A DNA stretch of 64,000 nucleotides from Astrothelium macrocarpum (taxonomy: Eukaryota > Ascomycota > Dothideomycetes > Trypetheliales > Trypetheliaceae): the NCBI GenBank assembly GCA_021030915.1, contig JAGEMR010000008.1:303501-367500 (forward strand), read 5' to 3'. Position numbers and translations under genes: made by a program. Below are positions 45,249-57,204 of the stretch, piece by piece (the first letter of the stretch is position 1; each line of letters opens with the position of its first letter). The notes beneath the pieces are model-generated. The model was not told where the DNA came from, did not search any database, and saw nothing but the letters and a program-made list of their open reading frames with translations.

Positions 45249-46302
45249 TGTAGTGTCGATTGGTGTCGAATAGATGGCAAGTCTTATAGCAAGATTTAGG
45301 TATAGCTCGTAGCTTGAAGCAAAAGATGGCCTATGGTCGTGTCGAAGGGCTTGGAGTGGTATAAGAGACCTTCAAAGAGTTGCAAGCAAAGTTGTACAAG
45401 CGACGTGTGCTAGGTGGAGTCGAACGACCTGCTGACAACAAAAGAAGCGTTGCTTGGTGGTCTCGAGACTATTTGTAATGATGGCTCGTCACGACTGGTC
45501 ACAGACTTACGCAAGCAATCTCTAATTAGTTATCACCTCACGAGTGACATTGAGGGTTGCAATGCGAAATGTCACTCCGTGACTGCGAGAGATATGATAC
45601 GCCTCACACATCCAGGGAAACCCCATGCAAGATCAAACAATTAAAGATGATAAGCAATTCGCCAAGAGACACGTCTTTAGATTACTTTTCATCATTATGA
45701 GGGCCTCCCTAAAACGTCTGCGGCGAATTGTGTCTCTTGCAATCATGGGTGGCAGTTCCGTTTGCAATCCCTGGTAGTGATGTATAGATTGATACTCTTG
45801 AAAAGCAAAAATCATTGTAGAGAAGCGGGAAATGAAGTTTGACTTTTAAATTCCTTTCGTTTGGCCTGAGATTCTGTAGAAATTGTGCCAAAGCTGTTAA
45901 TCAGTATGAACCCTTGACTGTCCCTTGCCAATCTCAAATATACGGAAATCATGCCTCATTGATCCCCGTGGCTGGATGTTCTCATATCCTAATTTATTCC
46001 TAGGATCGAGTTTGTCGATATGCATATAATGTATGCATAGTAAGACGCTGCAAAATTCAGTCCGGCTCTTGATTTGTCTTGACTATTCCTGCATCATGTG
46101 CTCTTAATAGCTCAAATTATGTTTTTTTTAGATTGGCAATCGCTGCGTAGGATTAGCGCCTCAGACGACCATGACGAGGACTAGCTTGCAACGGGATTGA
46201 AGAACGTACGCTTTTGTGGATATATCCTTTGGTTCCAGGTGCAAGCATCACTCTTGAACCCTATGAGAGTCTCCATGATCATGCTCTTGCTATCCAGCAA
46301 CA
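45249..46302. other. Intergenic
   Basis: About 1 kb between the 2EXR-like gene start and the VPS45 stop. AT-rich with a short self-complementary element (TGCATAtaaTGTATGCATA) near 46,020. Small open frames have no recognisable domain. Confidence 0.5.
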
Positions 46303-48345
46303 TCAACCTCTTCCTACCTCTCGCCTCAGCCTTTCCCCAGCATCACCACTCCGTTCTTGAGGCCACGTTGCAACGGCATCTTCGACCTCTTCTAGGAAGC
46401 TCGCGCTTTGATGAACCGTGGTGCCTCCCAATACCACTCTTACTCCAGGACTTGAAGCATTCACTTGCGCCACCATTCTTGCCTCTTCATAGGTTGTACC
46501 ACCCACCATAAATATAATGACATCCTGCGGCTTATCCCGTGTAGTACCACCTCCTTCAAGAAAAGGGTATTGTGTTTGATTCAGACGACCCTTGATTAGA
46601 TCTTGGAGGATGGTCTCGAGCTTTGGTGAATGCTGGGTATACACATTTTCAACCCCTTTGAGACCACGGTTGAAACGGTCGCGGGCGCCAGAAAAGAAGT
46701 TGCCAGGCTGAAACAATTCATTCGTACCAGCACCAGTTGTATGATGTAAGCTATTGGCATAAGTGAGGAGTGTTGGAATTAGATTGATGCGATGTCGTGA
46801 GAGACCACCAACAGCAGCAAGCAAATCCAGCAGCATAGCTGTTGAGTTTGAGGGATTGGATGAGTAGCGGAGTGCATATATGGCAACGAGACGAAGTTTG
46901 TTGTCGGCTGGTATTGAGGGATTGGAGATGAGTTTTTGAAGTGTCTGAATACATATCAGTCATTGAAGAGTACTGACTGAACGGAATGACTTGCTTTGAG
47001 ATCAGTGGAATGGTTATCATTACAAGCAAGCGATTGCTCAAGCTCGCTCACATCTAAAAGACTATCCTGCTCAACGCGTCTACTTAGTTCAGTAACGAGA
47101 GTGACATGTTTGGTGACGTTTCCAGAAAGTCGACGAAATTCGGGATAGTCTTCGACAAATCGTTTCATATCCGCTATCGAGTCAAGCTTTGCGTTGTTTT
47201 GCGTCTTTGAAGCAAATTGTTCCACATATTCTTTTGCATTCTGACCGAGATCACCAAAGTTGAGATACATGTTTTTCTTGAAAAAGGGATCTTGGTCTTG
47301 AGATATGACGATTTCCTAGGTCGCATGAGTAAAGAATTAACTCTCTGTGTCAATGGAAAAGCTCCAACCTTGAGCTCCGATCTAACGTCTGGTACCCCAC
47401 TTAGATCTACCCGACCATTGTTAATTCCAAGCATCTCATGTACCATGGCCTGATATGTCCATTGCGTTAACAATGGAGTAAGAGGATCTTCCCGGCGATC
47501 TACAATCAGTAGGATCGGAGGCGTATCAACCTTTCGGAAATCGAATAATTGCTCTTCTTGTGTAATCTGATAGCGAACTTCGCTGGCCAGCTTTTTTGCC
47601 AAAAGACTACTCTTGCTATACCGTATCAAGGGTTTCTTCTTTAGTGAAAGCAAAAGGGCAACGATTCCCTCATTTGTCCGTTGTAATGTATCCGCATTCC
47701 ATTGATCTGGACTATTACTCCATATCCGCTCGTGAGGGTATCCGAGATCAAGTGACATGAGATCGGGATTGATGACAAGGTAGTCGACAAAGTATTCGAG
47801 AATGGCTCGTACAACTTCGTGATCGTCTGCTTCTGCTAGGCGTTCAAGAGACGACTTTTTTACTATGTTGCTAAAGTCTATATCGTGAGTGTTTTGCTTA
47901 ATGGGTGATTAAGGTTGGAAGTCCCTACAAAGATTGTATTCGCCGTATTTTGGTTCTCGAAGCTCATCAACGAGGAACTGAATTGAGTTTGGAGAGGGTC
48001 GAACAAAGCAAAGGCAGCGTAGATGGCGCATCTTTTCCCGTTGTGTATTGTCTAAACGACTACCCTAGAGTCGTCAGAAGTGTTTTATCGCTCTGTGCTT
48101 TTGCCATTGTCCTACTCTGTGAGGTACACTTGGTGGTTTAGGAGCGCAGATTGGGTGGTGGCCGTGGAGACTATTGAGACCTTGTATTGTCAGTTTCATC
48201 CTATCATGTAGAAAGCTCTTTCAAAATCTACCGTATCTGGATCAAGTAATAGAATCTTCATCTTTGCTGGACCAGTTGTAGACGAGCCATCCCCGGTGGC
48301 TATCATTTTGCTAATGTAGCCAGAGACTGTCTGAACAATATCCAT
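46303..48345 (-). CDS. VPS45: Sec1/Munc18 protein Vps45 (593 aa)
   Basis: Vps45 binds the syntaxin Tlg2/Pep12-type SNAREs and is needed for Golgi-to-endosome traffic. Six exons are inferred: 48345-48232, 48180-48116, 48059-47929, 47877-47369, 47315-46995 and 46944-46303. Introns are 51, 56, 51, 53 and 50 bp. The start reads MDIVQTVSGYISKMIATGD, the usual fungal N-terminus; FDFRKVDTPPILLIVDRREDPLTPLLTQWTYQAMVHE is the Sec1 core, and GLKGVENVYTQHSP with GGGTTRDKPQDVIIFMVGGTTYEEA is the C-terminal SM domain. Intron 4 uses a GTTGGA donor and intron 5 a GC donor (AAA/GCAAGT), which still has a TGACTGAT branch site and CAG end. Joined sequences at every junction match the family, and phases add up. 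The C-terminal tail is Arg/Glu-rich. Confidence 0.94.
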
Positions 48346-49175
48346 GATGTCTTTGTATGCTGGTCCGGAGTGCGCAAGTCGGTAAAAGTAATGGGCTTCA
48401 AAGGCATTGAAAACGGTTCTGCTCAATAGCAAAGGCAGGAGCTAGTCAGAGTGTTTCTTCTTGGTTTATGCTGACGTAAGTGGGGAAATGGTGGAAAGTC
48501 AACCACCTTGTGCAAACGAGTTTGGGGATAGCCCAGAGACGCTTCCTTTTTACAGCCGGCTACACATTTTTTTCTTATAAACAATTCCTGAACTAATTTT
48601 CTTGGGGTTTCTGAATCGTCGCTATTCTACTGCTGAAAGGTCTCTGCCGGAGGCGACCCCAGGTCTCAATACCCTTTGCGGTTCAATATCCTGCAGCTAC
48701 CTTTTATGCGAACCGAATCCGTCATATGAAAATCGAGAACAAGTCGGAATTTGATCTTTAAGTGTCATGGGATAAACACCAAGGTTATGGAAGGCTCCAA
48801 AGGGGTTCGGGATGGAATAAATCCCTCTACAAGCATAAAAAAAAATCTCCACACTCGAATCTCGTTCAAGCCTATTGGGGGTTACCTTGGAACCCAGATA
48901 AGACATCTCAAGATTTGAAATATCTAGGTGCTCAAAAGCTAGATTAGGTACATGTAGCTATGAAAGATTTGTGCTTTTAGAAGCCAGAGGGGCCCCATAC
49001 ATGAAGTTGTATAAGCTTCGAGCTCTCAAATAACTGCAAATAGCAAAGACTTTTGTTCGAAATGCCACTGATTCCGACAACAGCAAGATAGCCATTTCTG
49101 AGCAAGAGAAACTGCAATGATTGACTTTCAATCATGGGGCGACCCCCCATGATTGAATCCGCCACCCATGTCCCA
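48346..49175. other. Intergenic
   Basis: About 830 bp upstream of VPS45 and downstream of the low-complexity gene. AT-rich; carries a strong inverted repeat at 49,127-49,157. No gene is supported. Confidence 0.5.
49127..49157. repeat. Perfect 13-bp inverted repeat with 5-nt loop
   Basis: TTCAATCATGGGG is followed by a 5-nt spacer and its exact reverse complement. It lies 18 bp past the stop of the gene at 49176 on the minus strand, so it would form a hairpin in that transcript's 3' end. It could be a transcript 3'-end element or the scar of a small palindromic element. Confidence 0.7.
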
Positions 49176-50013
49176 TCATTTTTTTGGTTTCCGTCTTTTT
49201 AATTTTTCCTCTTTGGATGGAAGCCTGTTACGACCATGGGTATCTCCTCGATTACCATCAGCTTCTTTGCCTTTGTTGTGTTTCAAGTCACGCCAAATCT
49301 TTGATATCCGATCCACATCGATATTATAGAATTTGCCTTGAAAATGATCCAGGAGCTCCTCTTTAGAAAAAGCCATGACTGATGCCAAGCCCTGATACGG
49401 ACGGAGTCGGTGATGATCGATGTAATCCGAAATTGAAGAATATTGCCAGATGACTTGTACTGACAATTTTTCTAGAAACTCCAAGAGATTGATGAATGTA
49501 TCGACGTCAGTGGTGAGGCCGTCAATCCCACGAATGAGTATCGTCAACTTGCTCTGTTCGGGAATTTCGTTGTAAATTTGCCGGATTTCCGTTACTATGC
49601 CTGAGGGTCTCTTTCGATTGACATCCCACCGGTAAAACGATGAGCTTCTCCGAACGAAGTGGAAACAAGTGATTTCTTTGAATTCATAAGGTAGGGGGGC
49701 ATTCTTGCACAGTCTTTTCGCCAAAATTTTACCTTGACGCTTGCGCTCTTCAACTTTTGCCTCCACATTGATTTGCCGGCCATTCTCTGTTGATAGCCCC
49801 TTTGAACTACTATCGCGTGAAAAGACTATACAATAGTCTCCTTTTAGTTGGATGAGGTAACCCTCAAAGGGTTGATATTTTCTGATGTCTCGTGACGAAA
49901 GCGCTGGCGGCGCCGGAGCTGATGGTAGATTGGGGGTTGCCTGCAATGATGATGAGGGTAATGGCGCAGGCGCCAAGGGTGAGGATGGCGATGATGGCAA
50001 TGACGGCGAGGAT

Positions 50014-50046
<33 letters not shown>

Positions 50047-50756
50047 GATTGCGGTGATTGCGTTGATTGCGTTGATTGCGTTGATTGCGGTGATTGCGAT
50101 GATTGCGATGATTGCGGTGACGGCACTGGGAACGACGATGGCCATGACTGCAATAGCGACGGCGGAGACCATGGTGACAGTGGATTTGTAGATGATAATG
50201 GTGACGGGACTCCTATCAACCACATATTTGCATACGGCGACGTTGACGGCACTGAGGGCAAAAGCAGAGGTGGTTTTGATAGTCGAGGCGTTGATACTGG
50301 GGGTGACTGGAGTTGCTTTTTTGGGAACAATTCGACTTGATTGGTATTATCTCATCTCTGCTGGTACTGCGACTGGTCTTGTCTCTGCAATGATGATACT
50401 GGGGGGCACTCAGGTCGAATAGGTGAGAAAGATTTCTGTCCATGGTTTCTATTCCGCTCCCGCTTTTTTGGTGGCTGCTGATGTGGTTGCTGCCGTTCTT
50501 GCGTTTGTTGTTTTGCTGGCGTCGACAAGTCTGTCATCAAAGCAGATGGTGCATTCGTTTCTTCATGCCTGCGATGATGGCGGGCCTTTTTTGTTTTGGA
50601 CGATCCGTTTCCGCCTTTTGCTTTTGGCGCTGGGGGTTGCTCGACATGATTTTTGGCCAAGGCTTTCTCAAGCTGCTCTTGAACTTGTCGAATCTGTCGT
50701 CTTTGCCGTACTTCCTTGCTTGGGCGCTTGGCATTTCTCGTCTTTGAGCGTGACAT
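49176..50756 (-). CDS. Low-complexity protein with a possible serine-recombinase (resolvase)-like domain
   Basis: Two overlapping minus-strand frames probably form one gene. The first (50756-50352) is a basic, Gln/Lys-rich region starting MSRSKTRNAKRPSKEVRQRR. The second (50359-49176) starts near DNTNQVELFPKKQ and carries a Pro/Ser/Gln repeat tract and then a folded-looking domain. That domain reads YCIVFSRDSSSKGLSTENG, then KRPSGIVTEIRQIYNEI, then LTILIRGIDGLTTDVDTFINLLEFLEKLSVQVIW. The order resembles the N-terminal catalytic domain of serine recombinases, with a possible Ser nucleophile region and a degenerate DRLTR-like motif (here DGLTT). The protein ends in a basic tail (KEEKLKRRKPKK). 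I could not find a clean intron that joins the frames, so a frameshift or an odd intron is possible. Domain assignment is tentative. Confidence 0.45.
49984..50127 (-). repeat. Coding 9-bp minisatellite (Ser-Pro-Pro / Gln-Ser-Thr units)
   Basis: Tandem units of the type GGTGACGGC and GATTGCGTT on the plus strand encode repeats such as SPPSPP and QSTQSTQSPQ on the minus strand in the low-complexity gene. The array is imperfect and probably variable in length. Confidence 0.85.
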
Positions 50757-51566
50757 GGTTGCAAGAGGTAATCTCAAACTCTTTAAGATTGATTATCACC
50801 TCAAACACGCTACTCGAGCCTTGTAGGATGAATCTCGAAAAAGTCGACTTGGCGTGTCTTTTTCATGTGCGGATAGAAGTCCCGAACAAGGATCCGGGAA
50901 ACACCCAAGCAACAACATCGACAACATCAACAATGCCATCTCGCGGCCTTTTTTTTTTTTTTTTTTCAATCGCGCAACCATTTTTGCCCCCGGATCATAG
51001 AAGGGGATTGCTCTATGAATGAAATGATCCCGAGGTGATGAGATGGCGAGATGGTTTGCTGGGGTTGTGGGACAGAATCGATGGTGATGAGCAGAGTGAT
51101 GTTGATGAGGGGAGAGTGCTGTTGATGAGCAGAGTGACGTTGATGAGTGAGGTGCAGCTGACAAGTGATGGTCTGAGCAACTGGTGATGACTTGATCTCA
51201 ATCAACCAAGTTTCAATGAATGTGCTGAGTTCAATAGACGAACCGCTCTGGCGATGAGTTGGCTAATGCTTCAAGATGATTCCCTCTCACTATGGAATAC
51301 GAGTGCTCAGTTCGATCAGAGAGAGAGATATGGACTGCTGTTCCACCTTAATCTGATCCTCAGCCGAGAAATCGAACGTGTTTTTCTGTCGAACCGCCTC
51401 TGCGTAACGTGGGATTTGGCAACTTCGCATTGTGTTGTGATGGTTACTGCCTCACTATTTTAAGATATGTAAGTTGGGATGTATGAGAATTCACGCGTCA
51501 GATTCGTATAATTTGACCCTTTCATCAATCTCTTTTTTTCTTTCCTTTTTCTCATAATAATCATTC
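50757..51566. other. Intergenic with short tandem repeats and poly-T
   Basis: About 800 bp. A run of about 19 T lies near 50,949-50,967. Imperfect ~18-20-bp tandem units (GATGAGcagagtgatgTT-like) lie at about 51,086-51,155. No gene is supported. Confidence 0.6.
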
Positions 51567-52103
51567 CTACTTTGCAGCATTTTGAGCAGCAGTGTCCTAT
51601 TGAAGGTTAGGAAATGACCGCCACAAGTTGACTCGGGGCTACGTACAAGATAGACTTGGTAAAAATCCATTTTGACAGCTTGGTCTACCTTGGTCAAATG
51701 TCCACGAGCGGCCCAATCAACTTTGGCTTGCTTGCCATCCTTTGTCACGTACTCGACGACTCCATACAACATGACCTCATCAGAGTTTAATCCAAACGGA
51801 TAGATTTTCTTTGCTGTATGCTTTCTGGATGCAATCTTTTCCCACATGGCCTTTCGCATTTCGATGATTTCTGAGCTGATCAGCAGTCGGTCAAACCGGG
51901 AGATTGGGGTATTCGGATGTTTTACCTGATGTTCCATTTACTGTCTTGGATGCCACGGTGACTACAGCTTCCCAGGTAAATTGATCTGCATACTTTTCAT
52001 GTGCTCCTGGTGTATCCGAAATTGCATAAAAGTCTTTGAAGAATTGAAGATATTCTGGATTGAATTGGACTCCATCTGGTATGTCAGCAACATAGAACGA
52101 CAT
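51567..52103 (-). CDS. SnoaL/NTF2-like fold protein (143 aa)
   Basis: Three exons are inferred: 52103-51926, 51870-51647 and 51596-51567. Introns are 55 bp (GTAAAA...CTCAG) and 50 bp (GTACGT...AATAG). The spliced protein begins MSFYVADIPDGVQFNPEYLQFFKDFYAISDTPGAHEKYAD, continues SEIIEMRKAMWEKIASRKHTAKKIYPFG, DEVMLYGVVEYVTKDGKQAKVDWAARGHL and KMDFYQVYL, and ends DTAAQNAAK. This is a common small cytosolic cone-shaped-fold family in filamentous fungi with no assigned reaction; relatives act as isomerases, cyclases or ligand-binding proteins. The last exon is only 30 nt but restores the exact family C-terminus, which makes the model secure. It is the only clearly intact gene between VPS45 and the rDNA. 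Confidence 0.9.
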
Positions 52104-53562
52104 GTCTGTGCGAAAAAGGCAACAGTGCAACCTCGATTCTGCAAACAAATCTGATGTGCTGTACAATGCATGCATGTTCCACTTTTATTGGCAATAACAA
52201 GTGAAGTGGAGTCTTCGGAAAGTCGGCCTTGACTGCGGGGATGAGTCTGGCTCAATTTCATGTCAGCACAGCCGAGTATGATCTTATCAATCATGCATGT
52301 ACCACATCGGGTTGGCCTGCATTAAAATCCAGCTTCAAGAAGCGTGTCCTTTTATTGGAATGAGTGGTGAGATGAGTCGTCTCCAGAAATCGCCTCGTTT
52401 TGTTGCTGCACCAGATATTTCAGGGACCGAGCATTTGAAGTGTGGACCTTGTTTCAGTCCTCTCGTGTTACCCGATTGGTCGAGTATGCTGTCTCATTTG
52501 AAATGATCAAATTGTTCCGCCTCCAAACTTTTTTGACTTCCTGGTCAAATAACGATATGATCATCTCCAAGGCATCAGTAACACACTTGATTCAGCTACT
52601 TGTTGCTCTGGAGGTGGAGAAACTCCCACCAGTCACTCGTCTGATATTTTACTACGAGCTTTGCTCGAAAGCAAGTACAGACGTGAATGATGAAGTAAGT
52701 GCACTCCATGACATGTATCAAGGTGATGATTGTACGCAAAAGTGGTTTCCTGGGCGTGATTGGCAACCGCATGTCATTATTCGTCTACAAACATTTATCG
52801 AACAAGGAAAGGTCAAACAAGGCAAGCGTCAGCTCCTTTTCTAGATTGAGTTTGGCGTTTTACTTTTCCAAATCCGGGAACACTGTATTTAGAAAACCCC
52901 ACAACCACGGCGAAGCAAGTAGAGACGGAGCTTTGTAAGAGAGAAAAGAAGTGCTGGTGGCACCATAGGAATTGCTCTGTAGGAGTGGGAAAGTGGAAAT
53001 TCCAGTAGACAACGGCACAATGACAAGGTATGGGTAATACGCTCAAGCACCATCCATTTTCACCACCAGTGCATTCGGTAGGCGAGTTGTTGCATACTGC
53101 TTGGCGAATTCTGACTTGCATGGTCGCCGTTCTAGACCGATTACGTTGGAATCTATGAATGGATCATGTCTGATAAAGGGAATGGGAAAAAGTGAGGGTG
53201 AGGCCAAGGTGCTAAATGACGCGAACAATGCAGTTGACAACAAGCCAAAGGATTTGAAGACTGTGAAGATTTTTTGCAAGAAACCTTGTTTTGTTATCGT
53301 CTTCAATGTCACGCTTGCCAACATCCGGATACCTAATTGAATGGCGTGCCGCTCGATTGATCCATCTACCCAGCCACGATGTAAAACAAAAATTTTAAAA
53401 GTGCCACGGCAATACTAAATTTGGAGGAACGAGATATTCGCTGATGTTGATATGGGCATTTTGAAATTTCACCGACATGTTAATCCCGTTACCCTGTGAG
53501 CTGCAATATCTGACTGAGGCGGTCGATGAGGATACGCTGTCCATCCAATCGCTACTGCAGTA
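52104..53562. other. Gene-poor region
   Basis: About 1.5 kb. A minus-strand frame at 53,043-53,324 (93 codons) has a hydrophobic signal-like stretch (FGLLSTALFASFSTLASPS) and could encode a small secreted protein, but there is no supporting homology. A plus-strand frame at 52,440-52,844 is also without recognisable domains. Confidence 0.4.
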
Positions 53563-54057
53563 TCAAAGACTACTAGCAGCGTTTGAGTGCTCTCTTGCTG
53601 CACGTCTGCGTTGGCGACGACGAGATCTTACGACTTGATCTGCGTTTCCTATCTTGCTTAAAAGAAGCTGGTCTTTTAATTCAAAAATGCGTTCATCTCG
53701 TTGGCTCGATTCTTCTCTCGATTCTTTTATCTTTTCACTCTTTCCCTTTTCCATCATCTCGATTATTTCGTGCGTTTGAGTAGTCTTTTGCTGCATGTTT
53801 CTGTTGGCGACGAGCAGATCTTGAGACTTTATTTGCATTTCTTCGCTTTCTTGAAAGAGCCGGTCTTCTAGTTCAAGAATGTATTCTCTCATTTCGTTCC
53901 TCTCTTCGTCCCATTCCTTTTCTCTCCTCTCGCATCTCTCGTACAGATGTTGAATATGACAAAGGAGCTTGCTTCTTGGCCTGTCCAAGAATCTCGTCCT
54001 CATGATGAACATGTACAATTTCCTAGTGAATAATCTACCCTGAACATAATACGGCAC
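53563..54057 (-). CDS. Uncharacterised coiled-coil ORF
   Basis: An open frame of 164 codons, beginning with a GTG; the first ATG inside gives MFIMRTRFLDRPRSKLLCH. Most of the protein is a charged, heptad-like helix rich in Glu, Arg and Gln (about 50-140), ending in a basic patch RSRRRQRRRAAREH. I do not recognise it. A possible intron (GGTAGATTATTCACTAG region) lies near the upstream end. It could be an exon of a larger gene or a fortuitous frame in a decayed region. Confidence 0.3.
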   Translation of the reverse strand: MPYYVQGRLFTRKLYMFIMRTRFLDRPRSKLLCHIQHLYERCERREKEWDEERNEMREYILELEDRLFQESEEMQIKSQDLLVANRNMQQKTTQTHEIIEMMEKGKSEKIKESREESSQRDERIFELKDQLLLSKIGNADQVVRSRRRQRRRAAREHSNAASSL

Positions 54058-54532
54058 AGTGAAGACCAGAGACGCCCGGGTTCTGGCAGTAAAGTTGCTC
54101 TTTGGTTTCCAGTGCGTATGAGTGAAGCCAGGATAAATTGTTCTCGATCACCAAAATATCCATTGTGTGATATCGGGAAGCCATATTAGGTATGCTTCAT
54201 CAGCAGCACTTGTGGAGAGTATCTTTTTTTTTCCCCGTTTGGTGCATCTTCATCCAGTACCCACTTCCATTTATCGACTACTAAACCAAAGCAAGCCAGA
54301 GAATGTGTATAGCGCAACTGAGTTGCTTCGACTGTCAAGGCCAGTTTTTGAGCGAGGCTTACGGTAGCGGCGACGGTTCAGATGATAACACAGGCGAGTT
54401 GGATAATCAGATTTATGCTCTCTACGCAACCAGTCAACCATGAGGCAGCAGACCAGCCTTCTATCTCGGGGAACTGCTCAAGATGCAAACGTTCATGCCG
54501 ATTCATGAAAAACGAATTCACCAGGAGTTATA

Positions 54533-54596
54533 ATCCAATTCGATGACCAATTATATCTTTTCTGATCCAATTCGGTGACCACTCATATGTTTTTCC
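54533..54596 (+). repeat. Two tandem 32-bp units
   Basis: Both units start ATCCAATTC and contain TGACCA and a TATAT/CATAT stretch at equal spacing. They are diverged by about six or seven changes. Confidence 0.75.
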
Positions 54597-57145
54597 AAAA
54601 TCGCCTTTCTCAAAAGGAGACAAGAAGTCGTCCATGTTTTTCTTTTTTCCTTTTCGGATATTGGGAGATGTAAAACAGCACAACCCAGCTTTTTTTTGGT
54701 GGTATGAGAATGATCGTATCAAGGTCTTTTTGCATCATCTGGCCGTCAATCGTCTCAAACAGATTTGTCTCCAACAGTTTTTGGTCCAATCATCTTTGTT
54801 TATCCTGACCGTATGTCTTGTCTGTCCACGCGCCCGCTTTTGTAGGCTTCAGACCTAGCCTTGACATCTCTTAAGATCCAAAATACCTTGCAACATATCG
54901 TTGAGACCTCCAAAAGTCCGACAACGCAAGCCAAGTCAATGGCTGATTCTTGATATGCTTTTCTTGCCTTTTGTGCTCATTTCTTTATTTATTTGTTATG
55001 CTCCATTACTTTGTTGACCACTTGGCTCCTCCAATTTGGCAGAGCACATGTTATATGGATGTTCTTATACAGACTCTTTCAAAATCTTCTCCCACGCGTT
55101 CAAACTGAGAGTTGGCTGGTTGCAATTCTATGGCTTTTGGACGGATGCCAGACGAAGTCTAGGGTCGGAAGAGTATGTCGGTAGTGCATCTGCAGCTTCG
55201 AATTGTTGTATGGTCTGCCAGTAACACTCAAAGTCAACCCTCAACAATGTGATTCATCGCCCTTTTCATCACATCCAAAGAGTATAGGCAGTTACAATCG
55301 TGAACGTTTGTTGAGTCTCTCTGTGGAACAAGTGACAAGTTTACTGGAGAGTAGTTCTGGAGACGTGAGGACACTTACGGTACTGCAACCCTCATCTCAC
55401 TGCTGACCATTGAAGTCGTAAGCCTAATGTTTTTGGCATATTTTCATCGGAGAAGGAACCCCAAGGTCTTTCAGCCAAATTCTTGGTCATTCTCCTTTTT
55501 GCAAACAAGTCTTGCCCAACGCTGCTTGGAACTCATGAATTCCTTGTACACGGTTTCATGCTTTGTTCGCAAACATTTGGCGCGATCGAAGATGGTCGAC
55601 AAGGAGCAATTGACTGGTTGTAAAGTGCTAATCTTTCAATCTAGCCTGACACAGACTTCACGTGATTAATTATCATCTTTATTAAGTTTCCGGCCTTTCC
55701 TTCGTTCTCCCCCTCTCTCCCATCAAGCCATTTCGTTGTTCTCCTTGTATCAACGCCATCAATGTCTTTATCAAAGATTCAAAGATGGCGTACACGTCAT
55801 GGTTTTCACGTTCTAGCGATGGACTGTGGATGATTTCATCAAGATGTTTGAGGTTACAACCCATTTTTTAAAAGGAAATCCTTGACTCTTTGTTTTCAAA
55901 AACCTTTGCAGTTGTACCTTTTTATTTTCCAAAGACTGCAGATCCTGCAGTACATTCTGATGTCGCATTTTTAACCAAACCTGACAGGCAAAGCAAATAT
56001 CTCCAAAATCGAAGCTTTCGATCACTTTTGCCACACTGGATACTTGGTCGTCACCACCAATTGTCGACGACAAGATTCAATGGTGACCCAATAAAAAGCA
56101 GCAGAGACAGGCCTTGCTCGTCAACATTTGTCTCAAACCTTGAACCCTATTGTCTTTGGAAGGCCGAGCTACGTTTCCACATCATGAAAAAGCACCCAGA
56201 ATCGCAATAGAGGAATGCTAAGAACAAATGGCGTCCAGAGAAAATTGGAACAAGACAATTCAGTCGTGCCGAAACATGTAATACGCAACGCTAATGGATT
56301 TGGAAATACAAACACTCCCACTACAACACCATCAAACCCAATCGATTTCTGCCTCCTATACTATTCCTCCCAAAGATGCGCAATGCTCTTTCCAAGAAAA
56401 CAGCACTCATGTGGTCAAGACAAGTCTTTAGAGCCTGAGGAAATCCATCAAAATCGCGACACTGATTCTGATTACCCTGAAAGCGAGGTTGAATACGCAC
56501 ATATTTGCATATGAATCCGAATTTGAACTTGAAAGATATATAATTGAGCTACCAATCTCGAACCAAACAAGAGCTGATTAGCATTGGCAAGGCAGACATG
56601 GTGGAGGCAAAATACAAGTCTCATCATGTCTTTTGCTCTCGCAACCAAACCACGTTGAAGATCGGCATTTGCGGGATTGCTCTATTTGGTTCGTGTTCCT
56701 TGTGAGGGTCTTGTGCCTGCTCAATTTGATGATTCAATATCAGGAAAGCTCTCAGCAAAGGGATTTGATTATTTGTCTCCCTGAATGAGCTTGAATTGCA
56801 ACCTATCGTCCTGAACGAAACTTGGTTGCAGGTGATGTCTCCTAACTGAGGCTCAGTCACAAACGGCTCTCATACGTGTGAACAAACTTCAAATTACTTT
56901 TTTGAGAAGAAATCACAAGACCTACAAGTTGCGGCTCTATGATGTTGCCTCTGTTCGGGCCATGAGTTGCCTGTGATTCGTAAACACCAATATCTCCCAA
57001 AGGCAGTCATACTGCAAGGGTACTCTTGCATTGCAGCAGTGCCGATCGCAACATGACTGGTACATGATATAGAGTCATTCAGAATAGTTGCCTTATTCAT
57101 GTCCAATGTCATGCGTTTCTGAATAGTAAATGTAGGCAGAATTTC

Positions 57146-57204
57146 CCATGCATGACGCACATGGAGGCTGTCTTTGTGATTGAGAGTTTCCATGCATGAC
57201 GCAC
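57146..57204 (+). repeat. 44-bp-spaced direct repeat (CCATGCATGACGCAC)
   Basis: An exact 15-bp block recurs after 44 bp, with further similarity to its right (TGTCTTTGNGATT), indicating a small tandem duplication. Confidence 0.75.
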
